Shown: positions 13,210 through 21,366, counted from the stretch's first letter. The stretch: 36,408 nt of DNA from DP-19 sp041488235 (GCA_041488235.1 JBGPOW010000019.1:1-36408), one strand, 5' to 3'. Made by a program: numbers and translations. Notes: generated by a model not told the origin, from the sequence alone.

Positions 13210-15540
13210 ATGAGACGACGGGTCGTGATCGCGCTGATGGTGCTCGGCGCATGTCTCGCGCCCGCGCTGGCGCGTGCCGCGACCGTCGCGCAGGTGCTGA
13301 TCGAGGGCAACACCCGCGTCGACGACGAGGCCATCCGCATCCACATTCAGAGCCGCCCCGGCGCGCGCTACGATCCAGCGGCGGTCGACGCCGACGTCCG
13401 CGCCATCTACGCGATGGGGTTCTTCGAGAACGTCGAGGTGGAGCGGCGGCCGGCGCCGGAAGGCATGGTGCTCGTCTTCCGCGTGCGCGAGCGGCCGCTC
13501 GTCACCGACGTGAAGATCCAGGGCAACAAAAAGGTACGGAGCGAAGATCTCGAGGCGGCCCTCAAGGTCCGTCCGCACACGATCCTCGACGGCGAGAAGC
13601 TGCGGCGCGGCATCGCCGACGCGAAGAAACTCTACGAGGAGAAAGGCTACCTCGACGCCGCGATCACGGCGCGCATCAACCCGCTTCCGGGCGCGCCGCA
13701 CGAGGTGACGATCACCTACGTCGTCGATGAAGGAAAGCTCATCCGCATCCAGCACATCGAGATCGAGGGCAACAAGGCGTTCAGCGACCGCAAGCTGAAG
13801 CGCATCATCACCACGAAAGAGGAGTGGATCCTCTCACGCTTCACCGGCGCCGGCGTCCTCAACAAGGAAACGCTGAAGACCGACAGCGAGCGCCTCACCG
13901 CCTGGTACTACGACAACGGCTACATCAACGTCCGCGTCGATGAACCGCAGGTCGAGCGCAAAGAGGACGGTCTCTACGTCACGATCAAAATCGCGGAGAG
14001 CGACCAATACAACGTCGGCGAGGTGAAGTTCGCCGGCGACGTGCGCGCCGACCTCGATCTGCGGAAGGACCTCGAGCTCGTCCCCGGCGACACCTTCCGC
14101 ACGAGCAAGCTGCGCCAGGACATCTTGAAGCTCACCGACAAGTACGGCGACGTCGGGTATGCCTTCGTCAACATCGAGCCCGAGACCGAGATCGAGCCCG
14201 AGAAGAAGATCGTCGACATCACGTACCGGATCGATCAAGGCCCGCAGGTCACGATCGACAAGATCCTCATCACCGGCAACACCAAGACGCGCGACAAGGT
14301 CATTCGTCGCGAGCTCAAGGTCGAGGAGCAGCAGCAGTTCTCGGGCACCAAGCTGAAGAAGAGCCGCGACGCTCTCAACCGGCTGGGATTCTTCCAGGAG
14401 GTGAACCTCACCACCCAGCGCGGCCGCAGCGAGGAGAAGCTGAACCTGCAAGTCGACGTGAAGGAGGGCCAGACGGGGGCTCTCACCGCCGGCGCCGGTT
14501 TCAGCTCCGCCGACAACCTCCTCTTCAACGCGCGGATCTCCGAGAACAACCTTTTCGGCCGCGGCGATCGGATCGTGTTGAACGCCGACTTCGGCAGCAA
14601 GCGCCAGAATTTCATCGCGAGCTTCACCGAGCCGTACTTGTTCGACCGCCCGCTGTCCGCCACCGTCGATCTCTTCGACTGGCGGTTGGACTACAGCGAT
14701 TTCACGCGCTCGGGCACGGGCGGCAGCTTCCGACTGCTCTACCCGCTGACGGAGCTCGGCTACGACCAGCTCCTCGGCCGCTTCTCCCTCGAGGAGGTAC
14801 GCATCGGCGCCGAGTACCGGTTGGAGGACGCCGACATCTCCGACCTCACCCGGCGCTCGCCGCCGAGCGTCGTCGCCGAGGAAGGCCACAGCCTCACGAG
14901 CAGCATCCGGCCGATCATCTCGCGCAACACGCTGAACAGCCTCTTCGACCCGACGCGCGGCTCGACCGAGGAGATCTCCGTCGAGTACGCCGGCCTCGGC
15001 GGTGAGAGCGATTTCTACAAGGTCGACGCGCGCGCGCGCTTCTACTGGTCGATCTACAAGTCGCCACGGCTCGGCACCTTCGTCTACTCGCTCGGCACCG
15101 CCCTCGGGTACGGACACGGCAACCGCGGCGAAAGCGGGCACGAGCTGCCGCTCTTCGAGCGCTATTTCCCCGGCGGCATCAACTCGATCCGCGGCTTTCA
15201 GACGCGTACGCTCGGGCCGCGCGAGCCGATCCGCAACGGCCAAGGCCAGGACATCCAGAGCGATCCGATCGGCGGCAGCCGCCAGCTGATCGTCAACAAC
15301 GAGATCATCTTCCCGATCGTCGAGCAGCTCGGGCTGAAGGGCGTCGTCTTCATCGACGCCGGCAACGCGTGGCTCGACTCGCAGGGCTACGACTTTGGCG
15401 ATTTGCGGTACGCTGTCGGAGGCGGTTTGCGGTGGCAGTCGCCACTCGGCCCGATTCGCATCGAGCTCGGCTTACCCCTCAATAAACACCGACACGAGAA
15501 ATCGAGCATCGTCCTCTTCTCGTTCGGAGCGCCGCTCTGA
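13210..15540 (+). CDS. bamA: Outer-membrane protein assembly factor BamA
   Basis: This 776-residue protein is the core of the BAM machine that inserts barrels into the outer membrane. A signal peptide (cleavage after ARA, about residue 23) is followed by five POTRA domains (about 25-420), each starting with a strand such as VLIEGNTRVDDEAI or ILITGNTKTRDKVI. The Omp85 barrel (about 450-776) contains RYFPGGINSIRGFQTRTLGP, the conserved VRGF/Y-type loop (here IRGF). It starts at ATG 13210 behind a strong purine run (13196-13204). It ends FSFGAPL, so the final residue is Leu rather than the usual Phe. skp follows 43 bp later. Confidence 0.97.
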   Translation: MRRRVVIALMVLGACLAPALARAATVAQVLIEGNTRVDDEAIRIHIQSRPGARYDPAAVDADVRAIYAMGFFENVEVERRPAPEGMVLVFRVRERPLVTDVKIQGNKKVRSEDLEAALKVRPHTILDGEKLRRGIADAKKLYEEKGYLDAAITARINPLPGAPHEVTITYVVDEGKLIRIQHIEIEGNKAFSDRKLKRIITTKEEWILSRFTGAGVLNKETLKTDSERLTAWYYDNGYINVRVDEPQVERKEDGLYVTIKIAESDQYNVGEVKFAGDVRADLDLRKDLELVPGDTFRTSKLRQDILKLTDKYGDVGYAFVNIEPETEIEPEKKIVDITYRIDQGPQVTIDKILITGNTKTRDKVIRRELKVEEQQQFSGTKLKKSRDALNRLGFFQEVNLTTQRGRSEEKLNLQVDVKEGQTGALTAGAGFSSADNLLFNARISENNLFGRGDRIVLNADFGSKRQNFIASFTEPYLFDRPLSATVDLFDWRLDYSDFTRSGTGGSFRLLYPLTELGYDQLLGRFSLEEVRIGAEYRLEDADISDLTRRSPPSVVAEEGHSLTSSIRPIISRNTLNSLFDPTRGSTEEISVEYAGLGGESDFYKVDARARFYWSIYKSPRLGTFVYSLGTALGYGHGNRGESGHELPLFERYFPGGINSIRGFQTRTLGPREPIRNGQGQDIQSDPIGGSRQLIVNNEIIFPIVEQLGLKGVVFIDAGNAWLDSQGYDFGDLRYAVGGGLRWQSPLGPIRIELGLPLNKHRHEKSSIVLFSFGAPL

Positions 15541-15570
15541 CGAACCGCATGGACGACGCGCACACAGCAC

Positions 15571-15576
15571 AGGAGG
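15571..15576 (+). promoter_or_regulatory. Ribosome binding site of skp
   Basis: AGGAGG lies seven bases before the ATG at 15584. It selects this start over in-frame starts inside bamA, and the resulting protein begins with a normal signal peptide. Confidence 0.8.
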
Positions 15577-15583
15577 CATCTGC

Positions 15584-16111
15584 ATGACACGAGGAAGGTT
15601 CCACGTCGCGGCCGCGCTGGTCGCGCTGATCTTGCTGGCGCTCGCCGTCCCGGCGTCGGCCGAGATCAAGGTCGGCATCGTCGACCTGCAGCGGGCGCTG
15701 AACGAGTCGTCCGCCGGCAAGAAGGCGAAGGAGCAGTTCAAGGGCGAGTTCGACAAGACGCAGAACGCCCTCAAGGGCGAGAAGGACCGTCTCGACAAGA
15801 TGAAGGACGATCTCGACAAGCAGAGCGTCGTCCTCAAGCCCGACGAGCGGAAGGCGAAAGCGGAGGAGTTCGACCGTCGCCAGCGCGATCTCCGCCGCAA
15901 GCTCGAGGACTCCGACGCCGAGCTGCGGAAGAAAGACTCGGAGCTGACGGGCGACATCCTGAAGGACCTCGCCGAGGTGATCCAGCAGATCGGCCAGCGC
16001 GACAATTACACCGTGATTCTCGAGAACTCGAGCAGCTCGGTGCTCTACGGCGCGAAGTCGATCGACATGACGGACGAGGTCATCCGCACCTTCGACGCGC
16101 GGAAGAAGTGA
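15584..16111 (+). CDS. skp: Periplasmic chaperone Skp/OmpH
   Basis: This 175-residue exported protein has a signal peptide MTRGRFHVAAALVALILLAL ending in PASA|EIKVG (about residue 25). The mature part starts IKVGIVDLQRALNESSAGKK, the OmpH signature. A long Lys/Asp/Glu-rich coiled coil (about 50-130) forms the tentacles of the Skp trimer, and the protein closes with VIQQIGQRDNYTVILE. Skp carries unfolded outer-membrane proteins to BamA, encoded immediately upstream. The start is fixed by the AGGAGG at 15571. The gene ends seven bases before the next start. Confidence 0.93.
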   Translation: MTRGRFHVAAALVALILLALAVPASAEIKVGIVDLQRALNESSAGKKAKEQFKGEFDKTQNALKGEKDRLDKMKDDLDKQSVVLKPDERKAKAEEFDRRQRDLRRKLEDSDAELRKKDSELTGDILKDLAEVIQQIGQRDNYTVILENSSSSVLYGAKSIDMTDEVIRTFDARKK

Positions 16112-16118
16112 GCCGCGC

Positions 16119-17408
16119 GTGGCCGACGACGGCGCCGTCGATCCCGCGCTGATCGGGCGCCTGCTGCCCCATCGTTATCCGCTCCTCCTCGTCGACCGGG
16201 TCGTCGGCGTCGAGGACGGCGTGCGCCTCCTGGCGCGGAAGTGCGTCACCGTCGACGAGCCGTTTTTCGCCGGTCACTTTCCCGGACGTCCCGTGATGCC
16301 CGGCGTCCTTCTCTGCGAGGCGTTGGTGCAGGCGGGTGCGCTGCTGGCGCACGCATCGGTCGGCGGCGTCGCTCCGGGCGCCAACTTGACGGTGCTCGCG
16401 CTCGATCGCGCGCGCTTCCGGCGCCCGGTCCTGCCCGGCGACGAGCTCGAGCTCGAGGTGCGCACGCTCGAGCGGCAGCCGCCGCGTTGGCGGTTGCGCG
16501 GGATCGCGCGCGTCGGCGGCAACGTCGCCGCCGAGGCCGACTTCACGACGCTCGAGCACGCGCCGGCGGAGCGTGATGCCGCGCCGGCGGCGCTCGTCCA
16601 CCCGACCGCGGTCGTCGCGCCGGGCGCCGAGCTCGCGCCGGGTGTCGAGGTCGGGCCGTACGCCGTCGTCGGCCCGCACGTCCGGATCGGCGCCGGGACG
16701 CGCATCGGACCACACGCGGTCATCGACGGCCGGACGACGATCGGCCGCGACAATCGCATCTTTCAGTTCGCAAGCGTCGGCGCGGAGCCGCAAGATCTGA
16801 AATATCGCGGCGAGGAGAGCCGCCTCGAGATCGGCGATCGCAACATCATCCGCGAGTTCGCGACCCTCAACCTCGGCACGACCGGTGGCGGCATGGTGAC
16901 GACGATCGGCAGCGACACGCTGCTGATGAACTACTCGCACGTCGGCCACGATTGCCGCGTCGGCAACCATTGTGTGCTCGCCAACAGCGCGACGCTCGCC
17001 GGCCACGTCACGATCGAGGACTACGTGATCGTCGGCGGCCTCGCGGCGATCCATCAGTTCGTTCGCATTGGCGAGTCGGCGATTCTCGGCGGCGGCGCGA
17101 TGGTCGTCCACGACGTGCCTCCCTACTGCAACGCGACCGGCGACCGCGCGAAGCTGCGCGGGTTGAACCTCATCGGCCTCAAGCGTCGCGGCTTCGATGC
17201 CGACCAGGTGCGCGCGATCAAGAGCGCCTACCGCCTCCTCTTCGCCTCCGGGAGGCCGTTCTCCGAGGCGCGTGCGCACGTCGCGGCCGAGCTCGCGGGG
17301 ATTCCCGAAGTGGAGCGTCTGCTCGCGTTTCTCGCGGCCTCGAGCCGCGGCGTCACGCCGGCCGTGCGTCGGCAGCGCGGCGATCCGAGCGAGCCCGAGG
17401 AGGAGTGA
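16119..17408 (+). CDS. Fused FabZ dehydratase - LpxA UDP-GlcNAc acyltransferase
   Basis: One continuous 429-residue frame (GTG start at 16119) encodes two enzymes. Residues 1-145 are FabZ-like, a hot-dog-fold (3R)-hydroxyacyl-ACP dehydratase: LLPHRYPLLLVDRV, then HFPGRPVMPGVLLCEAL with catalytic His53 and Glu67. Residues 158-420 are LpxA, the left-handed beta-helix acyltransferase that starts lipid A synthesis. It shows hexapeptide repeats from VHPTAVVAPGAEL and the catalytic-His motif SHVGHDC (His277). It also has IHQFVRIG, DVPPY and GLKRRGF. The linker (about 146-157) is short and Ala-rich. FabZ and LpxA use the same 3-hydroxyacyl-ACP pool and are usually adjacent separate genes. No lpxD lies between skp and this gene. 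I see no internal stop or start separating the halves. Confidence 0.93.
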   Translation: MADDGAVDPALIGRLLPHRYPLLLVDRVVGVEDGVRLLARKCVTVDEPFFAGHFPGRPVMPGVLLCEALVQAGALLAHASVGGVAPGANLTVLALDRARFRRPVLPGDELELEVRTLERQPPRWRLRGIARVGGNVAAEADFTTLEHAPAERDAAPAALVHPTAVVAPGAELAPGVEVGPYAVVGPHVRIGAGTRIGPHAVIDGRTTIGRDNRIFQFASVGAEPQDLKYRGEESRLEIGDRNIIREFATLNLGTTGGGMVTTIGSDTLLMNYSHVGHDCRVGNHCVLANSATLAGHVTIEDYVIVGGLAAIHQFVRIGESAILGGGAMVVHDVPPYCNATGDRAKLRGLNLIGLKRRGFDADQVRAIKSAYRLLFASGRPFSEARAHVAAELAGIPEVERLLAFLAASSRGVTPAVRRQRGDPSEPEEE

Positions 17409-17442
17409 ACTGCATGCCGTCCGTCGGACGCCGAGTCGCGCC

Positions 17443-18270
17443 GTGCCTGAGCGCATCGGACTGATCGCCGGGAACGGCCGCTTCCCGCTCGTCTTCGCCG
17501 CCGCCGCGCGCGATGCCGGCGTCGAGGTCGTCGCAGTTGCGCACCGTGGCGAGACGCCCGAAGAGATCGGTGCGCTCGCCGACGAGCTCACGTGGGTGCG
17601 CGTCGGCGAGCTCGGGAAGATCATCCGCGTCTTCAAGCGCGCGGGTGTGCGGCGGGCGGTCATGGCCGGCGGGATTCGCAAGCCGCGGCACCTCGCGGAC
17701 CTGCGTCCCGATTTTCGCGGCGCGACGTTTCTCGCGAAAACGCGCAGCCTCAAAGACGACGTCCTCTTGCGCGGCATCGCCGCCGAGCTCGAGCACGACG
17801 GCATCACGGTCGTCGAGTCGACGCTCTTCTGCGGCGCGCTCGTGCCGCGCGCCGGCACGCTCACGCGTGCGACACCGCGCGCGAAGGAATGGGACGACGT
17901 CCGCTTCGGCTTTCGCGTCGCGAAGGACATCGGCCGCTGGGACATCGGCCAGAGCGTCGTCGTGAAGCGCGGCGCCGTGCTCGCCGTCGAGGGGATCGAG
18001 GGCACGGACGAGGCGATTCGTCGCGGCGGCACGCTCGGTCGCGGCGGCGTCATCGTCGTGAAGGTCAGCAAGCCGGCGCAGGATCTGCGGTTCGATGTTC
18101 CGGCCGTCGGGCCGACGACGGTCGATGTGCTGCGCGCGGTCGGCGGCCGTGTGCTCGCCCTCGAGGCGGATCGCACGCTCATGCTCGACCGCGAGGTGAT
18201 GATCGCCGCCGCGGACGCCGCCGGCATCGCGATCGTCGCGCTCGCCAGTGGCGGCACGGGTACTGAGTGA
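17443..18270 (+). CDS. lpxI: UDP-2,3-diacylglucosamine pyrophosphatase LpxI
   Basis: LpxI hydrolyses UDP-2,3-diacylglucosamine to lipid X, the fourth Raetz-pathway step, in bacteria lacking LpxH. From GTG 17443 the protein has 275 residues, close to characterised LpxI. It opens PERIGLIAGNGRFPLVFA and contains KIIRVFKRAGVRRAVMAGGI. It ends with GRGGVIVVKVSKPAQDLRFD and VGPTTVDVLRAVGGRVLALE, all typical of the DUF1009/LpxI family. The frame is open further upstream inside lpxA, but the family N-terminus fits this GTG. It is the last gene of the lysS-lpxI string. Confidence 0.93.
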   Translation: MPERIGLIAGNGRFPLVFAAAARDAGVEVVAVAHRGETPEEIGALADELTWVRVGELGKIIRVFKRAGVRRAVMAGGIRKPRHLADLRPDFRGATFLAKTRSLKDDVLLRGIAAELEHDGITVVESTLFCGALVPRAGTLTRATPRAKEWDDVRFGFRVAKDIGRWDIGQSVVVKRGAVLAVEGIEGTDEAIRRGGTLGRGGVIVVKVSKPAQDLRFDVPAVGPTTVDVLRAVGGRVLALEADRTLMLDREVMIAAADAAGIAIVALASGGTGTE

Positions 18271-18402
18271 ATTCGCGCAGCCGGGGCGCAGCGCCGGGAA
18301 TTCTTGCCTTGACGCGCGACCTCTTATGCTACAGGTTCATTGAGACGCGCGAGCCGGGCGCGTAGCCCCCGAAGAATCACTCGCCATAGCGCCGTGAGTA
18401 GG

Positions 18403-18420
18403 CATCGTCCTCGGACGATG
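18403..18420. promoter_or_regulatory. Palindromic site, candidate enhancer for the sigma-54 promoter
   Basis: CATCGTCC-TC-GGACGATG is a perfect 8-bp inverted repeat with a 2-bp spacer, centred about 108 bp upstream of the -12 element at 18519-18520. Upstream activator sites of NtrC-family proteins are dyads at about this distance. Which regulator binds is unknown; the NtrC-type protein encoded at 21395-22735 is the obvious candidate. Confidence 0.45.
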
Positions 18421-18505
18421 GGACGGCGATCGTGCCGATTCTCCCGTTTCGTGCGTGTTTGCCACGATGACTGTGACATCGACTCGTATGCGGGCTGTTG
18501 CTGCA

Positions 18506-18521
18506 TGGCACATCCGTTGCA
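18506..18521 (+). promoter_or_regulatory. Sigma-54 (RpoN) promoter of the NarX/NarL-type operon
   Basis: The sequence TGGCACATCCGTTGCA matches the sigma-54 consensus TGGCACG-N4-TTGCA at every fixed position but one. The GG and GC pairs have the obligatory 10-bp separation. Transcription would start near 18531, leaving a leader of about 25 bases with CGGAG before the ATG at 18556. Confidence 0.75.
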
Positions 18522-18555
18522 AAACTGCGCAGTGCCGCGTCGGAGCCGTACGACG

Positions 18556-20319
18556 ATGAGATCCCTCCTGCCACCCAAATTGCGCGCCCGTCGCGCCTCG
18601 TTGATGGCCGTCTCGCACAACGAGAAGATCATCGCGTTCTGCCGCGTGCTGATGGCGGCGACGACGGTGGCGATCGCGATCGTCGACCCGCAGCAGCCGT
18701 CCTACTCCCCCGAGGTCGGGTACATCGTGCTCGCCTCGTATCTCCTCTGGAGCGTGCTGCTCTTTTGGGTCGTGCGCGGCGAGTACGTCGGGCAAGAGCG
18801 GCTCGGATACTTCTCGACGGCCACCGACTTCGCGTGGATCATCGCCATCACGCTCTTCACCGAGCGCGGCGCGACGCCGTTTTTCCTGCTCAACATCTTC
18901 CTCATCTCGAGCGTCAGCGTGCGGTGGGGTTTCGCCGTCTCGCTGCCGGTCACGTTGCTGCTCGCGGCGCTGTATCCGGGGCTGGTCTTCGTCTCCGGGC
19001 TCCTGCTCGATCCGGAGACGTTCAGCGTGCACCGCGCGCACCTGGTGCGGCCGATCTATCTCGTCGTTCTGGGCTACCTGATCGGCTACCTCGGGGAGTA
19101 CGAGCGGCGCTCGAAGCGCAAGCTCGGCTTCCTCCTCGATCTCACGACTACGTTCCGGCGCCATCGCGCCCCGGGATGGGGCATTACGCGCCTGATGGTG
19201 CGGGTGCTGCACTACTTCCACGCGCCGCGCGGCGTGCTGGTGCTGCGCGACCCCGAGAGCGGCAACTACTTCACCTGGGAGGTCGCACGCGACGGCCGCC
19301 GCTTGCGCGTCCGGTTGCGGATCACCAAGCACGACCCGCTGCCGCTGGAGTTCGCCGCGCCCACCGATGCACTCCTCGTGAACTCGCTCCAACCCGGCGC
19401 GAGCGCCCTCTGTTACGACCTCGCGACCGGCAGCATGCACCGCAAGCCGATGGTTCCCGAGCTGAAGCTGCCCGACGGCGAGCGCGTGCAATCGCTGCTC
19501 GCCGCCCCGGTGCTCATCCAGCGCGAGCTCCGCGGTCGCGCGATCGTCGTGCGTCACGGCCGACCACGCTTCACCCGCGACGATCTCGAGTTCCTGCTCG
19601 TCATCGTCAGCCAGGCGGCCGCCGGATTCGAGGCGGTACGCTTGCAGGAGAAGGCGGAGGAGGTTGCCGTACTCGAGGAGCGCGCGCGCATCGCCCGTGA
19701 CCTTCACGACGGCTTCATCCAGTCGCTCGCCGGCATCGACCTCCGCGTCGAGGCGTGCCGCAAGCTCGTCGAGCGCGATCCGCTCCGCGTCCCGCGCCAA
19801 CTCGAGGAGCTGCACCAGATGGTCGACCGCGGCTACCGCGAGGTGCGGCACTATCTGAGCGTGCTGCGCAGCGCGAGCCGTCAGACCGACGATCTCCGGG
19901 CGACCCTCGACCAGCTCGCGGCCGAATTCTCGATCCGCGAGCATCTGCACGTCGACTTGGAGCTGCCGGACCTCGATCCGGCACTGCCGGCGGCGACGAT
20001 TTACGAGCTCGTGCAGATCGTGCGCGAGGCGCTGCGGAACGCCGTCCGTCACGGGCGCGCGACCGCCGCCGTCGTACGTCTCGTCGCCGATTCCTCTCAA
20101 TGTCACATCATGATCCGCGACAACGGTCGCGGTTTTCAGAACGCCCGCGGCGCGACCGACCCCGACGGCTTTCTCGCACCTGCCGCCGCCCCGTGGTCGA
20201 TTCGCGATCGTGCGACCGCACTCGGAGGCGATCTTCGAGTGCGTAGCCGCCCCGGCGAGGGGGCCGAAATCTCGTTGCAGGTGCCGCTCGCGGCGCCGGC
20301 GGACGAGAGCGCGGCATAG
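18556..20319 (+). CDS. Membrane sensor histidine kinase, NarX/DesK type (HisKA_3) with GAF-like region
   Basis: This 587-residue kinase starts at ATG 18556, after a CGGAG and downstream of the sigma-54 promoter. A more upstream frame extension would lie inside the promoter. Five or six membrane helices occupy about residues 25-180 (VLMAATTVAIAIV, YIVLASYLLWSVLLFWVV, FFLLNIFLISSV and others). A GAF-like cytosolic region spans about 200-365. The HisKA_3 dimerisation segment has ERARIARDLHDGFIQSLAGI with phospho-acceptor His384, and the ATPase domain has NAVRHGRA, DNGRGF and GEGAEISLQVPL. It should phosphorylate the NarL-type regulator encoded 16 bp downstream. The signal is unknown; I see no nitrate-sensor P-box. 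Confidence 0.9.
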   Translation: MRSLLPPKLRARRASLMAVSHNEKIIAFCRVLMAATTVAIAIVDPQQPSYSPEVGYIVLASYLLWSVLLFWVVRGEYVGQERLGYFSTATDFAWIIAITLFTERGATPFFLLNIFLISSVSVRWGFAVSLPVTLLLAALYPGLVFVSGLLLDPETFSVHRAHLVRPIYLVVLGYLIGYLGEYERRSKRKLGFLLDLTTTFRRHRAPGWGITRLMVRVLHYFHAPRGVLVLRDPESGNYFTWEVARDGRRLRVRLRITKHDPLPLEFAAPTDALLVNSLQPGASALCYDLATGSMHRKPMVPELKLPDGERVQSLLAAPVLIQRELRGRAIVVRHGRPRFTRDDLEFLLVIVSQAAAGFEAVRLQEKAEEVAVLEERARIARDLHDGFIQSLAGIDLRVEACRKLVERDPLRVPRQLEELHQMVDRGYREVRHYLSVLRSASRQTDDLRATLDQLAAEFSIREHLHVDLELPDLDPALPAATIYELVQIVREALRNAVRHGRATAAVVRLVADSSQCHIMIRDNGRGFQNARGATDPDGFLAPAAAPWSIRDRATALGGDLRVRSRPGEGAEISLQVPLAAPADESAA

Positions 20320-20335
20320 ATAGAGGAGACTCCGG

Positions 20336-21007
20336 ATGGTCCTGCCCGCCCGCAAACGCCGCCTCGTCCTGGTCGACGATCACACGCTCTTCCGCGATGG
20401 CCTGCGCACGATTCTCCAGATGGAGGACGACATCGACGTGATCGCCGACGTCGAGAGCGCCGAGGACATCGTCGAGCTCGTCTGGCAATTGAAGCCCGAC
20501 TTGCTGCTCCTCGACATCCGCATGCCCACCGGCAACGGCCTCGAGGCAGTGCCGGCGGTCGTCCGCATCAGCCCCGATACCCGCGTCCTGGTGCTCACCG
20601 CGTGCGACGAGCAGGAGGAGCACGTCCGCGCGCTCATGCTGGGCGCCAAGGGTGTCGTGCTCAAAGACTCCGCGCGACACACGCTCATCGAGGCGATTCA
20701 CACCGTCTGCCGCGGCGGTTTCTGGATCGATCCACGTATGCGCCGCACGGTCGCCGACGAGGTCGCGCAAAGCACCACGAGCGGCGGCGCCACCCGCCGC
20801 GGCCAGACCGGCCTCACCGACCGCGAGCTCGAGATCGTCCGTCTGGTCGCGTCCGGGCAAAAGAACAAGGAAGTCAGCGCGGCGCTCACGATCAGCGAGC
20901 GCACCGTGAAGACCCACTTGCAGAACATCTTCCAGAAGCTCGGCGTGCGCGATCGGGTCGCGCTCGTCATGTACGCGCTCCAACACGGGCTGACGCAGAC
21001 GAGCTGA
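20336..21007 (+). CDS. NarL/FixJ-family response regulator
   Basis: This 223-residue DNA-binding regulator has a receiver domain (about 9-125) with acidic Asp14 and Asp15 (LVDDHTLFRDGL), phospho-acceptor Asp60 (LLLLDIRMPTGNG) and Lys near GVVLKDS. A LuxR-type helix-turn-helix (about 157-218) has LTDRELEIVRLVASGQKNKE and SERTVKTHLQNIFQKLGVRDR. GAGGAG at 20323-20328 precedes the ATG by seven bases. It is the partner of the kinase immediately upstream. Targets are not evident from this window. Confidence 0.93.
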   Translation: MVLPARKRRLVLVDDHTLFRDGLRTILQMEDDIDVIADVESAEDIVELVWQLKPDLLLLDIRMPTGNGLEAVPAVVRISPDTRVLVLTACDEQEEHVRALMLGAKGVVLKDSARHTLIEAIHTVCRGGFWIDPRMRRTVADEVAQSTTSGGATRRGQTGLTDRELEIVRLVASGQKNKEVSAALTISERTVKTHLQNIFQKLGVRDRVALVMYALQHGLTQTS

Positions 21008-21023
21008 CGCACTCGCTGAACGC

Positions 21024-21123
21024 GCGGCGGACGCGGCGGTCATTCTCTGCACCCGACGTGCGCAAGAGGGTAAGTTTGCGCACCACGGGTGCACGGCACG
21101 CTGCCGCCACCGCCCACCGCCGG
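21024..21123. repeat. Palindromic repeat copy 2 (core 21048-21093, inverted orientation)
   Basis: The 46-bp core 21048-21093 is the exact reverse complement of 21291-21336 (46/46). Its left flank 21024-21047 matches 21267-21290 with one mismatch. Its right flank 21094-21123 matches 21337-21366 with two mismatches. Both flank matches are in direct orientation. The core is itself an imperfect palindrome with TGCACCCG / CGGGTGCA ends and a 12-14 base asymmetric loop. Confidence 0.9.
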
Positions 21124-21266
21124 GGTCGATCGGGACCGCGCCGCCGCGCCGACCGCACGCCGCGACCGTCGCAGTCCGTCCCGCCGCGCGCGGACTGCGC
21201 GGACACGGCCAGCGAACGCGGGTGCAGCACCGGCGGACGCAGGGGCGCCGGCGAACCCGCGGACCC

Positions 21267-21366
21267 GCGGCGGACGCGGCGGTCGTTCTCTGCACCCGTG
21301 GTGCGCAAACTTACCCTCTTGCGCACGTCGGGTGCACGGCACGGTCCCGCCACCGCCCACCGCCGG
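21267..21366. repeat. Palindromic repeat copy 3 (core 21291-21336)
   Basis: The core has the same plus-strand orientation as copies 1 and 4 (left arm TGCACCCGTGGTGCGCA), but the loop reads AACTTACCCTCTT instead of the GAACCTTATC type. Outside the right flank, GGCGTAGAACGC at about 21364-21375 also occurs just outside copy 4 (27521-27532), so the mobile or ancestral unit extends beyond the palindrome. Confidence 0.9.

Larger units (their letters stand above)
18271..18555. other. Regulatory gap between lpxI and the NarX-type kinase gene
   Basis: These 285 bp hold no convincing gene. Immediately after lpxI come two GAATTC sites around a GC-rich stretch and a short T-rich tail, a poor terminator candidate (18268-18308). 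The rest is lower in G+C than the neighbouring genes. It carries a palindrome at 18403-18420 and a sigma-54-type promoter at 18506-18521. Confidence 0.7.

Noticed and set aside
11178..13346. A 722-codon minus-strand frame opposite lolC and lolD
   Set aside because: It is a compositional shadow. The plus-strand genes have complete family motifs, and this frame's product is Arg/Asp/His-rich with none.
16080..18257. A 725-codon minus-strand frame opposite fabZ-lpxA and lpxI
   Set aside because: Antisense shadow. There are no recognisable motifs, and it spans two well-supported genes.
18337..20355. A 672-codon minus-strand frame opposite the NarX-type kinase
   Set aside because: Antisense shadow. 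It would also start inside the next gene and cross the sigma-54 promoter.
21024..21366. Direct repeats in the 21-kb gap as a CRISPR array
   Set aside because: There are only two units of about 100 bp with a 143-bp spacer, the cores are inverted, and there are no cas genes.
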